Assembly: GCA_021781415.1 (NCBI GenBank)
Contig: JAJXWW010000109.1
Span: forward strand, 1-40,246
Origin: Planctomycetota bacterium
GTDB taxonomy: Bacteria > Planctomycetota > Planctomycetia > Gemmatales > Gemmataceae
Direction of reading: 5' to 3'
Length of the DNA: 40,246 nucleotides
Part shown: positions 8,386 through 17,374 of the stretch, one piece after another
How the letters are laid out: every line of letters starts with the position of its first letter
Position numbering within the stretch: position 1 is the stretch's first letter
The notes under the pieces: generated by a model
The model's input: only the letters and a program-made list of their open reading frames with translations
What the model was told of the DNA's origin: nothing
Database searches by the model: none
Position numbers and translations under genes: made by a program

Positions 8386-11355
8386 ATGAGCGCATTGCAC
8401 CGCATGCTTCCTCTCGCCGTACTCGGCCTGGCTGTCTCCTCTCGGTCGCTGTCGGCTCAGGGGTTTTCGCCCGAAGAAGCCATCCAGCGCATGAAAGTGG
8501 CCGAGGGGTTCGCGGTGAAGCTCGTGGCCTCAGAGCCGGACATTCGCCAGCCGGTGACGATGACGTTCGACGCGCGCGGGCGCTTATGGGTGATTCAGTA
8601 CCTGCAATATCCGACTCCAGCGGGTTTGAAGCCGATTAAAGTCGATCAATACCTGCGCACCGTGTACGACCGCATCCCGGAACCGCCGCCCAAGGGACCG
8701 AAGGGCGCGGATCGCATCACCGTCCTCGAAGATCCGGACGCCAACGGACGCTATCGCAAGGCCAAGGATTTTGTAACGGGGCTGAATCTCGCCACCGGCC
8801 TCTGTCTGGGCAACGGCGGCGTTTATGTTTTACAGACTCCATATCTCCTGTTTTATCCCGACCGCGACGGCGACGATAAACCCGATGGTCCGCCGGAAGT
8901 GCTGCTGACCGGCTTCGGCATGGAAGACGCCCACGCCGTCGGCAACTCGCTGCAATGGGGGCCGGACGGCTGGCTGTACGGAGCGCAGGGCAGCACGGTG
9001 ACGGCCAAGATTCGCGGCATCGAGTTTCAACAGGGCATCTGGCGCTATCATCCTAAAACCAAACGCTTCGAACTCTTCTCCGAAGGCGGCGGCAATACCT
9101 GGGGACTCGATTTCGACGCCCACGGCCAGGTCATCGCCGGTACCAACTGGGGCGGCGTGGCCATGCTCCATCAAGTGCAGGGCGGCTATTACGTCAAGGG
9201 GTTCAGCAAACACGGGCCGTTGCACAATCCCCACACCTACGGCTACTTCGACCATGTGCCCTATCAGCGTTTCAAAGGCGGCCACGTCACCTGCGGCGGC
9301 ATCGTCTATCAGGGCGGCGCGTATCCCGACAAGTTCAACAATGTCTATATCGCGGGCAACCTGCTTTCCAACGAGTTGCATTGGCACATTCTCGAACGCA
9401 AGGGATCGAGCTTTGTCAGCCGATTCGGCGGCGATTTCCTCGTCGCCAACGACAGCTGGTTTCGCCCCATCGACTGCCTGACTGGGCCGGACGGCGCGGT
9501 CTACGTTGCCGACTGGTACGACAAACGCGCCAACCACGTCGATCCCGTCGATAATTGGGATCGCACCAATGGCCGCATTTACAAGATCGTCGCCAAAAGC
9601 GCCAAGCCAAACGTTCGTTTGAACCTCAACCAGATGTCGAGCAAGGAGTTGGTTGCCTTACTCGATCATCCCAGCGATTGGCAGCGCCGTGAGGCGCGGC
9701 GCATTCTCGGCGAACGGCGCGACGCCTCCGTCGTGCCGACGTTGCGGAAAGCCATAGAGGACAACAAAGGCAGATTATCTCTTGAATCGCTGTGGGCACT
9801 GTACGTCAGCGGGGGATTCGACGAGGCGTTCGCCGGCACGCTTCTGAAACATGCCAACGAGGATGTCCGCGCCTGGACCGTGCGTCTGCTTGGCGACGAC
9901 AAGCGAGTATCCGCGAGAATGCGCGAGGATCTGATCGCCCTGGCTCGGCGCGAGACGAGTTCCGTGGTGCGGAGTCAACTCGCCTGTTCCGCCAAACGTC
10001 TTCCGGCGGCGGATGGGTTGCCGATTGTCCGCGAGCTACTGCGTCACAATGAGGATGTATCCGATCCTCATATTCCGCTTTTGCTGTGGTGGGCCATCGA
10101 AGACAAGGCCGTCACCCATCGCGCGGCGGTACTCGGCCTATTCGACACGGCGGATGCCTGGAAATTGCCGTTGGTGAAACAGTTCTTACTCGAAAGACTG
10201 GCTCGGCGCTATCTGAGCGAAGGGGGCAAAACCGACCTGGAAACGTGCGCTCATCTGTTGAAGCAAGCGCCCGGCGAGGCGGAGCGCGACCTGTTGCTGC
10301 GCGGCATGGACAAGGCGCTAGAGGGCCGCGTGCTGACCGCGGGGTCGCCGGCGTTCGTCGAAGAGATGGTGCGTTTGTGGCGGCAAAAGCCGAATGCGCC
10401 GGTCCTGCTGCGGCTGGCGGTTCGGCTGGGCGAAGTGAAAGCCTATGCCCACCTGCTCGACCGCTTGGCCGACGCCAAGGTTGCCGAGGCCGAGCGGACT
10501 TCTCTCGTCGAACTGTTGGGGCAAGTCGGCAGGGCCGATTGTGTGCCGCTACTGCTCGATCTGTTGGCCTCGACCAAATCCGACGGTCTGCGCGGAGGCG
10601 TCTTGTCGGCGTTGCAGACGTTCCCCGATCCGCGCATCGCCGAGCGCGTGTTGGCTCTGTATCCGAAACTCTCCCCGTCGCTGCGTTCGCGGGCGCAAAC
10701 CCTCCTCGTAAGCCGAACCGCGTCCAGTCTCGCGCTGCTGCAAGCGGTAGACGCCGGGACGATCGCCCCGCGCGACATTCCCCTGGATCGCCTCCAACGT
10801 CTGTCGGCACACAAGGACGAACGCATCGTCAAGCTAATCGCCAAGCATTGGGGAACCATCGCCCCGGCCACGGCGGGAGAGAAAATCTCGCGCATCCGCA
10901 GCGTTAACTCGATCGTCTCGCGCGGCAAGGGCAATGCCACGAACGGCCGACTCTTGTTTCAAAAGAACTGCGCCGTCTGCCACTCGCTGTTCGGCGAGGG
11001 GAACAAGATCGGCCCCGACCTGACCAGCGCCGACCGCAAGAATAGAGAGTATCTGATTACACAAATCGTCGATCCCAATCTCATTATCCGCGCCGAGTTT
11101 CAGGCGTTCAACCTCGAAACGAAGGACGGCCGATCGCTCTTCGGCGTCGTCGTCGAAAGTACGCCCGCATCGGTCACCTTGGCGGACAGCAAGAACGAAC
11201 GCACCGTCGTGGCACGGACCAAAATCGAGCAAATGATTCCCTCGAAGGTATCGCTCATGCCGGAAAAAATCCTCGATCCATTCAACGATCAGGAGTTATG
11301 CGATCTGTTTCGTTATTTACAGAGTGAGGGACCGATTCCTCCCAAAACCCCCTAG
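8386..11355 (+). CDS. PVC-type secreted dehydrogenase-like / HEAT / c-type haem protein
   Basis: A 989-residue exported protein with the three-part plan typical of planctomycetes. Residues 1-25 are a signal peptide ending SLSAQG. Residues 30-410 form the PVC membrane-bound dehydrogenase-like beta-propeller, starting AEGFAVKLVASEPDIRQP and ending with GPDGAVYVADWYDKRANH. Residues 420-830 are helical HEAT-like repeats. Residues 850-985 are a haem-binding domain with one CxxCH site, CAVCH at residues 862-866, and the conserved GPDLT and MPEKILDPFNDQEL segments. AGGAT precedes the ATG at 8386. It probably acts in the periplasm in electron transfer or sugar oxidation; the substrate is unknown. No partner gene of the same pathway is adjacent. 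Confidence 0.9.
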   Translation: MSALHRMLPLAVLGLAVSSRSLSAQGFSPEEAIQRMKVAEGFAVKLVASEPDIRQPVTMTFDARGRLWVIQYLQYPTPAGLKPIKVDQYLRTVYDRIPEPPPKGPKGADRITVLEDPDANGRYRKAKDFVTGLNLATGLCLGNGGVYVLQTPYLLFYPDRDGDDKPDGPPEVLLTGFGMEDAHAVGNSLQWGPDGWLYGAQGSTVTAKIRGIEFQQGIWRYHPKTKRFELFSEGGGNTWGLDFDAHGQVIAGTNWGGVAMLHQVQGGYYVKGFSKHGPLHNPHTYGYFDHVPYQRFKGGHVTCGGIVYQGGAYPDKFNNVYIAGNLLSNELHWHILERKGSSFVSRFGGDFLVANDSWFRPIDCLTGPDGAVYVADWYDKRANHVDPVDNWDRTNGRIYKIVAKSAKPNVRLNLNQMSSKELVALLDHPSDWQRREARRILGERRDASVVPTLRKAIEDNKGRLSLESLWALYVSGGFDEAFAGTLLKHANEDVRAWTVRLLGDDKRVSARMREDLIALARRETSSVVRSQLACSAKRLPAADGLPIVRELLRHNEDVSDPHIPLLLWWAIEDKAVTHRAAVLGLFDTADAWKLPLVKQFLLERLARRYLSEGGKTDLETCAHLLKQAPGEAERDLLLRGMDKALEGRVLTAGSPAFVEEMVRLWRQKPNAPVLLRLAVRLGEVKAYAHLLDRLADAKVAEAERTSLVELLGQVGRADCVPLLLDLLASTKSDGLRGGVLSALQTFPDPRIAERVLALYPKLSPSLRSRAQTLLVSRTASSLALLQAVDAGTIAPRDIPLDRLQRLSAHKDERIVKLIAKHWGTIAPATAGEKISRIRSVNSIVSRGKGNATNGRLLFQKNCAVCHSLFGEGNKIGPDLTSADRKNREYLITQIVDPNLIIRAEFQAFNLETKDGRSLFGVVVESTPASVTLADSKNERTVVARTKIEQMIPSKVSLMPEKILDPFNDQELCDLFRYLQSEGPIPPKTP

Positions 11356-11357
11356 CA

Positions 11358-11702
11358 GAAAGGCGAACCGGCAGCATAAGCTGCCGGGTGGAGCGGACAT
11401 ATCGCATAAGCTGCCGGGTGGAGCGAACATATCGCATAAGCTGCCGGGTGGAGCGAACATATCGCATAAGCTGCCGGGTGGGGCGAACAGATCGCATAAG
11501 CTGCCGGGTGGAGCGAACAGATCGCATAAGCTGCCAGGTGGGGCGAACAGATCGCATAAGCTGCCGGGTGGAGCGAACAGATCGCATAAGCTGCCGGGTG
11601 GGGCGAACAGATCGCATAAGCTGCCGGGTGGAGCGAACAGATCGCATAAGCTGCCAGGTGGAGCCGCCCTACCCGGCAGCTTACGCTGCCGGTTCGCCTT
11701 TC
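11358..11702. repeat. 30-bp tandem repeat array (about 10 units) with 32-bp inverted terminal arms
   Basis: Units of exactly 30 bases run from 11371 to 11670. The typical unit starts ATCGCATAAGCTGCCGGGTG and ends GAGCGAACAG. The first unit (11371-11400) and the last (11641-11670) are divergent. Units differ at a few fixed positions: GAG versus GGG at position 21-23, alternating in the central units so as to suggest a 60-base doubled unit; a final T or G; and CCAGG for CCGGG in two units. The array is closed by inverted arms at 11358-11389 and 11671-11702 that match at 31 of 32 positions, each containing the hairpin CCGGCAGC/GCTGCCGG. It starts three bases after the haem-protein stop. There are no unique spacers, so it is not CRISPR. 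Confidence 0.92.
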
Positions 11703-11764
11703 CGATACCTGCAACGCTGCGGGCACACGACCGGCGATGTAAACGGGAACGGTCAAAAGCCGGT

Positions 11765-12526
11765 TCAAGAGATCGCTGTCGATTCCTTCCACTTGGCGGC
11801 GGCGGCGCGTTCGACGAACCAGACGAGTTGCCCTTGGGGCCGAATCGATTGGGAGGGCAGGCGGAGCGGATCGGCGGGACCGTTCAGCACTTCGGCCAAT
11901 ACCTCGGCTTTGTCGCCGCCGGCTACGAGAAACAGCACTTCCCGCGCGCGGTTGAGTATCGGCTTCGTCATCGTCAAGCGATCCGCGTTGAACTTCGGCA
12001 CGCGGTTGACCACGACCCAACGCACCGTCTCCTCAAGCGCCTTCGTGCCGGGAAACAGCGAGGCCGTGTGCCCATCCGGCCCCATGCCGAGGAGTATCAG
12101 ATCGAGGGAAGGCGGCTCGCCCTCGGTGGAGACACCGAAGACGCGCGCCAGAGCGGCTTCATAGTCGCGCGCCGCCGCCTCGCGGTCGGCGCGCTCGGCC
12201 TCCATGCGGTGAATTTGCTCGCGGGGGATCGGCAAAGAATCCAGCATCGCCTCGCGGGCCATGCGATAGTTGGAATCGACGTGGTCCGGGGGCACGCAGC
12301 GCTCATCGCCCCAGAAGATATGCACCCGGTTCCAATCGACCTCGGAACGAGAAGGCTCGGCACTCAGACGCTGATAGAGCGGCTTGGGCGTCGATCCACC
12401 CGACAGCGCCACCGTAAACCGGCCGCGCGCGGCGATGGCCTCACGCGCGCAGCGAACGAAGGAGCGCGCGGCGGCGGCGAGGAGTGCTTCGAGTCCGTCG
12501 AAAACGTGAATGGCGCGAGCAGACAT
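11765..12526 (-). CDS. pgl: 6-phosphogluconolactonase
   Basis: Second enzyme of the oxidative pentose phosphate pathway; it hydrolyses 6-phosphogluconolactone to 6-phosphogluconate in the cytoplasm. The 253 residues match the DevB/SOL family size. Signature segments are present in order: VALSGGSTPKPLYQRLS near residue 45, the NRVHIFWGDERCVPPDH block near 75, SNYRMARE just after it, and LGMGPDGHTASLFPG near 145. The ATG at 12526 is selected by GGAGAT seven bases upstream; longer in-frame starts would add a segment with no homology features. Zwf and Gnd genes are not in the window. It is divergent from the VWA gene across 200 bases. Confidence 0.93.
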   Translation of the reverse strand: MSARAIHVFDGLEALLAAAARSFVRCAREAIAARGRFTVALSGGSTPKPLYQRLSAEPSRSEVDWNRVHIFWGDERCVPPDHVDSNYRMAREAMLDSLPIPREQIHRMEAERADREAAARDYEAALARVFGVSTEGEPPSLDLILLGMGPDGHTASLFPGTKALEETVRWVVVNRVPKFNADRLTMTKPILNRAREVLFLVAGGDKAEVLAEVLNGPADPLRLPSQSIRPQGQLVWFVERAAAAKWKESTAIS

Positions 12527-12533
12527 GGCATGT

Positions 12534-12539
12534 ATCTCC
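12534..12539 (-). promoter_or_regulatory. Ribosome binding site that sets the pgl start
   Basis: GGAGAT on the minus strand lies seven bases before the ATG at 12526. The 16-base stretch from here through the ATG differs by one base from the WD40 leader. Confidence 0.55.
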
Positions 12540-12662
12540 GACCGGAAAAGGGCGAAATCGGCGAAGGCTTCGTCGCTCATTGTACCAATTCGCGTCCATG
12601 ATCGCCGTTCCGCCCGGCGAGCGAACTTCGGAAGCGAGTTGACGAAACGAGAAAAATTGTCC

Positions 12663-12691
12663 TTGCGAGAGCATCGCGCGGCAAGCACAAT
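12663..12691 (+). promoter_or_regulatory. Candidate sigma-70 type promoter for the VWA gene
   Basis: TTGCGA at 12663-12668 and CACAAT at 12686-12691 are 17 bases apart, each matching four of six consensus bases. They sit about 36 bases before the ATG at 12727. This is a sequence match only; planctomycete promoter consensus is poorly defined. Confidence 0.3.
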
Positions 12692-12726
12692 AGGGCGAGA
12701 ACGATTGGAGCGAGGATAGATGGTGG

Positions 12727-15700
12727 ATGAGCGTACTCGTTGATTTCCTGACCGCGCACTGGTGTCCGGCCTTGCTGATCGGCGTTGTCGCGGCGACGTA
12801 CATCGGACTGAGGCTTAGGCGCGGTCGATTCCTTGGCTGGCATAAGCCGTTGCTCGCGTCGTGCCTCGCGGGGACGATTGCGGGGATAGGCGGCCTGGCT
12901 CTGTCGCCACGATGGGGCGGATGGATCTTCGTATCCTCCGTCGTGGTGTTGGTCGGGCTGTTTCTCTTGCTCGCCCTCAGCGGCTTGTGGTGGCGAAAGC
13001 TTGCCTACGGCTTCGGGATTCTCGCGCTGTTGGGTCTCGGCGGACTGTGGCTCAACGCGCTCGGCGCGGGGTTTCTCGACCTGTACGGCGCGTTGCGCGG
13101 GTTGACGGTTCTGCGTCCGGCGTGGTTGTTGTTGTGGCTTCTCTTGCCGTTGTTCTTCGTTCTCAGCGCGCCGCGGTTGAATCGCTCCGAGCCGAGGCCG
13201 TGGATTGCGGTCGGCCTGCGGAGCGCCGGAGTCTTTTGTTTGTCGTTGGCGCTGGCCGAACCGCAGGCGCGCCAGCCGAACGACCGCGTCACCGTTCTAT
13301 TCGTCGTCGATCGATCCAAGAGTATCCCCGAAGAAATGGTAAAAGACCCCTCCGGTAAACGAATCGACCGGCGCGAGAAGCGCATCCGCGATTTCCTCAA
13401 TGCGGCGGTGGCGGAGCGCGGCGCGGGTCACGAGCGCGACCGCGCCGGACTCATCGTCTTTGGCCGACGGCCACGCCTGGAGTTGCCGCCCAGCGACGCG
13501 CCGCGCTTCAATCTCACGAGCGAATTGCCGACGCCGACGGACGGCGACCGCACCGACATCGCCGCCGCGCTGAAACTCGCCCTTGCGTCGTTCACCGACG
13601 ATAGCGGCAAACGCATTGTGCTAATCGGCGACGGCAACGAGAACCTCCGCAATGCCGAGGAGCAAGCACGGCTGGCGAAGACGTTGGGCGTCGAAATCGA
13701 TGTGCTGCCGTTGGCCGTCGGGCAGACGAATGAAGACGAAGTTCTCATCGAGCGCGTCGAGGCTCCGCCGATCGTCGAACGCGGAGCGCGCGTGCCGGTG
13801 CGGGTGCTGATTCGCAGCCACAATCCGAAGCCCGTCGCGGGGCGCGTGATCCTCAAGCAAATCGTGGAGGGACGGAACACGACTTCGGAGGATACGCGCG
13901 TCGTCCTTCAAACCGGATTAAACGTCGTCTCGTTCGCCCGCAAGTTGGCCGACGAGCAGCGTTCCTACAGCTACGAGGCCGAGTTTCTACCGGAGCGAGA
14001 ATTGCCCGGCGATCGCGTCAAGAACAATCGCGCGGCGACTCATGTGGTGGCGCGCGGATCGAGACGGATTCTCATTTTGGAAGGCAAAGAGGGCGATCAT
14101 CGGTTTCTCGTCGAACGTCTTGCCGAGGCGGCGCGCGGCAAATTCACGATTGTCTCGCGGCCTATCTCTTTCCTGGACCGCTACAAGGACCGCGATCAAT
14201 TGGCCGTGTTCCTCAGCAATTTCGACAGCGTCGTTCTCGCCAACGTGGCCGCCGATCAAGTCGGCGAGGAGCAACAAGAAGTCTTTCGCGCCAATACGCA
14301 CGATCAGGGCTGCGGACTGGTGATGATCGGCGGGCCGGAGAGCTACGGAGCAGGAGGATGGCAGAAGACGCCGATTGAGAAGGCGCTGCCGGTCGATTCG
14401 GAGATCAAGTCGCTGCAAGTGCTGGGCAAAGGCGGACTGGTTCTCATCATGCACGCTTCGGAGATGGCCGACGGCAATATGTGGCAAAAAAAGATCGCCA
14501 AGCTCGCCGTCGAGCGCCTTGGCCCCGGCGACGAAGTCGGCGTCCTCTACTACGACTTCGCCGACAAATGGCACGTCAAGCTGCAACCGATCGGCGGCAA
14601 CAAGGCGAGCATCCTGGCCCAGATCGACAAAATGACGCCGGGCGACATGCCGGACTTCGATCCTTCCTTGCAAATGGCCCATCAGGCGCTCATCGATCCC
14701 AAGAAGGATTTGGCCACCAAGCACGTCATCATCATCAGCGACGGCGATCCACAATATACCGCGCCGATTCTGGCGGCGATGAAGCGCGACAAGGTGACGG
14801 TAACGACCGTCGGCGTCGCCTGTCACGGTCAGGGCGAAGATCAGAAGATGGCCGTCATCGCCAAATCGACGGGAGGGCGCGCGTACTCGGTGAAAGATCC
14901 GCGTCAACTGCCTGCCATTTACATCAAGGAATCGCGGCTGGTCAGCCAATCGTTCCTCCACGAAAAGCCGTTTGCTCCCGTCGTCCGTTTTCGCAGTGGA
15001 CCGACCGATGGTTTGCCGGATCGCGTGCCGGACTTGGGTGGTTTCGTGCGCACCACGCCGAAGGAATCGCCCTTGGTCGAGATAGCCATGCAGACGCCTC
15101 GCTTCGCCGATCAAGAGTTTCCGCTGTTGGCCTACTGGCATTATGGATTGGGTAAAGCGGTGGCGTTCACCAGCGATGCCGGCGATCCGAAATTCTGGGC
15201 CCGGACCTGGACGCAGGGAGGCGGCGGACAAGGCGGCATGTACGGCAAATTCTGGGAGCAGATCCTCGATTGGTCGCTGCGTCCGTCGGAGAGCCGGCGA
15301 TTGAATGTGATGACTGAATTAAGAGATGGCAAAATACATATTCTGGTCGATGCTCGCACCGACGACGGCAAGCCTGACATTCATCTGAAATTGCGCGGCG
15401 GCGTCACTCCTCCCAAAAGCAAGGACGACGATCGCGATCCTCGGCGAGCGCTGCGCTTCGTGCAGACCAACGGCGGCCAATACGAAGCGGAGATCAAGGC
15501 CGAGGAAGAGGGATCGTATTTCCTCAACGTCCAGGCGGTGCGCATCAAAAAGGAAAAGGGCCGCGAGGTCGAGGAGGCGGTGGACGGCGTGCGTGCCGGG
15601 GTAACGGTTCCGTATTCGCCGGAGTACGCGGAAATGACGAGCAACACGCCGCTCCTCGAGCGCTTGCGCGATCGAACCGGAGGGAACCGCTATGAAGAAG

Positions 15701-16197
15701 ACGAGGCTCTCTTGGCGGCGGTAGCGAAAGCGGGTACGGTGTTTCGAGCGTCACCGGAGCGCGTCAAGAGTTTACTGCCGCTGTGGTATTGGCTGGTGTT
15801 TCTATCCGCCGTTCTGTTGTTGTCCGATGTGGCCGTGCGCCGCTTGGCGTTCGACCCGCATCGCCTGGCGGAACGAGGCCGCATTATCTGGGCGCGCCTG
15901 CGCGGCCTGCCTGTGCCGGAACCGAGGCAAGAAACCATCGAACGCCTCCAAGTGCGGCCGACACCCGCACCGTCGGCGCGAGCGGGGCAGCGGTTCGAGA
16001 GCGAGACGAAGCCGTCCGAACTGTTGTCTCTCGGCGAGAATGCCGGAAGTATTCCGGCGGCGACGCCTTCCTCAGAGTCGCCTTTGCCGGGTGAGCCTTC
16101 CCCGAAGACGGAGGACGGCGATTATGCCAGCCGATTGTTGAAGGCGAAAAAGAAGGCGTTGGAAGAGCGGAAAAGAGATGGCGAACAGTCGGATTAA
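12727..16197 (+). CDS. Large membrane protein with VWA and glutamine-amidotransferase-like domains
   Basis: A 1156-residue protein. Residues 10-180 contain about five membrane helices. Residues 188-335 form a von Willebrand A domain with the metal-site start VVDRSKS (DxSxS) at 194-200 and TDIAAAL. Residues 445-555 resemble a class-I amidotransferase-like fold (ILILEGKEGDHRFLVERL, then LVMIGGPESYGAGGWQ). Residues 565-760 form a second VWA-like region whose first metal-site aspartate is replaced (MHASEM) although IISDGD is kept. A last membrane helix is near 1017-1037 (LWYWLVFLSAVLLLSDVAV), followed by a cytoplasmic tail rich in proline and charged residues. It is followed by MoxR and DUF58 genes, the usual companions of VWA proteins. 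The likely role is an envelope protein handled by the MoxR ATPase; the exact function is unknown. Confidence 0.85.
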   Translation: MSVLVDFLTAHWCPALLIGVVAATYIGLRLRRGRFLGWHKPLLASCLAGTIAGIGGLALSPRWGGWIFVSSVVVLVGLFLLLALSGLWWRKLAYGFGILALLGLGGLWLNALGAGFLDLYGALRGLTVLRPAWLLLWLLLPLFFVLSAPRLNRSEPRPWIAVGLRSAGVFCLSLALAEPQARQPNDRVTVLFVVDRSKSIPEEMVKDPSGKRIDRREKRIRDFLNAAVAERGAGHERDRAGLIVFGRRPRLELPPSDAPRFNLTSELPTPTDGDRTDIAAALKLALASFTDDSGKRIVLIGDGNENLRNAEEQARLAKTLGVEIDVLPLAVGQTNEDEVLIERVEAPPIVERGARVPVRVLIRSHNPKPVAGRVILKQIVEGRNTTSEDTRVVLQTGLNVVSFARKLADEQRSYSYEAEFLPERELPGDRVKNNRAATHVVARGSRRILILEGKEGDHRFLVERLAEAARGKFTIVSRPISFLDRYKDRDQLAVFLSNFDSVVLANVAADQVGEEQQEVFRANTHDQGCGLVMIGGPESYGAGGWQKTPIEKALPVDSEIKSLQVLGKGGLVLIMHASEMADGNMWQKKIAKLAVERLGPGDEVGVLYYDFADKWHVKLQPIGGNKASILAQIDKMTPGDMPDFDPSLQMAHQALIDPKKDLATKHVIIISDGDPQYTAPILAAMKRDKVTVTTVGVACHGQGEDQKMAVIAKSTGGRAYSVKDPRQLPAIYIKESRLVSQSFLHEKPFAPVVRFRSGPTDGLPDRVPDLGGFVRTTPKESPLVEIAMQTPRFADQEFPLLAYWHYGLGKAVAFTSDAGDPKFWARTWTQGGGGQGGMYGKFWEQILDWSLRPSESRRLNVMTELRDGKIHILVDARTDDGKPDIHLKLRGGVTPPKSKDDDRDPRRALRFVQTNGGQYEAEIKAEEEGSYFLNVQAVRIKKEKGREVEEAVDGVRAGVTVPYSPEYAEMTSNTPLLERLRDRTGGNRYEEDEALLAAVAKAGTVFRASPERVKSLLPLWYWLVFLSAVLLLSDVAVRRLAFDPHRLAERGRIIWARLRGLPVPEPRQETIERLQVRPTPAPSARAGQRFESETKPSELLSLGENAGSIPAATPSSESPLPGEPSPKTEDGDYASRLLKAKKKALEERKRDGEQSD

Positions 16198-16206
16198 AGG
16201 AAATCA

Positions 16207-16266
16207 CACAAGCCCGTCGCGCCAGCGGCGGGCGCTTCCACCCGCCGCTGGCGCAGCGGGCTTGTG
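16207..16266. repeat. Dispersed palindrome, CAAGCCCG...CGGGCTTG family (copy 1)
   Basis: Arms of 26 bases at 16207-16232 and 16241-16266 pair at 24 of 26 positions around the loop CGCTTCCA. It fills the gap between the VWA and moxR genes. The ends and the loop frame (CGCTnnCA) are shared with the element at 29831-29886, but the stem interior differs. The last base of the hairpin is the first base of the moxR Shine-Dalgarno GAGGT. Confidence 0.85.
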
Positions 16267-16277
16267 AGGTCGATACG

Positions 16278-17273
16278 ATGACACCCAGCGATTCCATGCA
16301 GCAACGTGCCGAGGAGTTTCGCAAAGCCTATGGCCGCGTCCAAGCGGAGATCGGCAAGGTAATCGTTGGCCACGCCGACATCGTTCACGGCGTACTCACC
16401 TGTTTGTTCGTCGGCGGTCACGCTCTCTTGGAGGGTGTGCCGGGGCTGGGCAAAACGCTGCTCGTCCGTACCCTCAGCGAAGTACTCGATCTTACCTTTA
16501 ACCGCATTCAATTCACGCCGGATCTGATGCCGTCCGACATTATCGGTACCAACATCATCGGCGAAGCCGCAGACGGCAAACGGCATTTCAGCTACCAACC
16601 GGGTCCGATTTTCGCGCAGATCGTCCTCGCCGATGAGATCAACCGCGCCACGCCGAAAACGCAATCGGCCCTCTTGGAGGCGATGCAAGAACACAGTGTC
16701 ACCGTGGGCGGCACAGTCCATCGATTGCAAGAGCCGTTTTTCGTCATGGCCACCCAGAACCCCATCGAACAGGAGGGAACCTATCCGCTGCCGGAGGCAC
16801 AGCTCGACCGCTTCTTTTTCAAATTGATCGTGAACTACTCCGGCCGCGCCGAGATGGCGACGATTCTCGACCGCACCACGCGCGGCGAATGGCCGACGGC
16901 ATCCAAGGCGATGGATGCCGCGGAAATTCGCCGCTGGCACCAGTTGGTCCGCGAAGTGTTGATCGCGCCGCCGGTACAAGATTACGCCATTCGTCTGGTA
17001 TTGGCGACACATCCCAATGGCGAGTTTGCCGCTCCGGATACGAATAAATACATCCGCTGCGGTGCCAGTCCGCGCGGCGCGCAGGCGATGGTGTTGGCCG
17101 CCAAGGTGCGCGCCCTGCTTGAGGGCCGTTACAATGTCAGCTTCGACGACGTTCGCCGAATGTATCTACCGGCCCTGCGCCATCGCATTCTTCTCAACTT
17201 TGAAGCCCAGGCGGAGAACATCGCCTCGGACACGGTGTTGATGCAGATACTGAATGCGGTCAAGGAAAAGTAA
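16278..17273 (+). CDS. MoxR-family AAA+ ATPase
   Basis: A 331-residue cytoplasmic AAA+ chaperone-like ATPase. Walker A is GVPGLGKT at 53-60 and Walker B is IVLADE at 115-120, followed by INRATPKTQSALLEAMQE. Sensor 1 lies in MATQNPIEQEGTYPLPEAQL, which is highly characteristic of MoxR/RavA-like proteins, and the C-terminal lid follows. The length is standard for the family. GAGGT lies seven bases before the ATG, directly after a large palindrome. It is between a VWA gene and a DUF58 gene; such ATPases are known to assist maturation of VWA or metal-containing partners. The client here is probably the adjacent VWA protein, which is inference. Confidence 0.93.
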   Translation: MTPSDSMQQRAEEFRKAYGRVQAEIGKVIVGHADIVHGVLTCLFVGGHALLEGVPGLGKTLLVRTLSEVLDLTFNRIQFTPDLMPSDIIGTNIIGEAADGKRHFSYQPGPIFAQIVLADEINRATPKTQSALLEAMQEHSVTVGGTVHRLQEPFFVMATQNPIEQEGTYPLPEAQLDRFFFKLIVNYSGRAEMATILDRTTRGEWPTASKAMDAAEIRRWHQLVREVLIAPPVQDYAIRLVLATHPNGEFAAPDTNKYIRCGASPRGAQAMVLAAKVRALLEGRYNVSFDDVRRMYLPALRHRILLNFEAQAENIASDTVLMQILNAVKEK

Positions 17274-17374
17274 TGGAATGAGGCCGGGACCGTGCGCATC
17301 CGAACGGCCTACGAGACGAGTCGGCAGCTGCCAAAGGCTCCCGGAATTCGCCGATGAGAGATGAGCGTGCAACA

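Noticed and set aside
11371..11670. CRISPR array
   Set aside because: Units are directly contiguous with no unique spacers, and no cas genes are present.
11388..12164. Open frames of 120-425 codons on both strands running through the repeat array, encoding 10-residue repeats
   Set aside because: The unit length is divisible by three and stop-free, so frames stay open automatically. They have no ribosome site and run on into the antisense of pgl.
13987..15231. 414-codon open frame on the minus strand
   Set aside because: It lies fully inside the VWA gene, has no recognisable domain, and is arginine/histidine-rich as expected for an antisense frame of GC-rich coding DNA.
16194..17012. 272-codon open frame on the minus strand covering moxR
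   Set aside because: It is antisense to a well-defined MoxR ATPase and has no domain signal.
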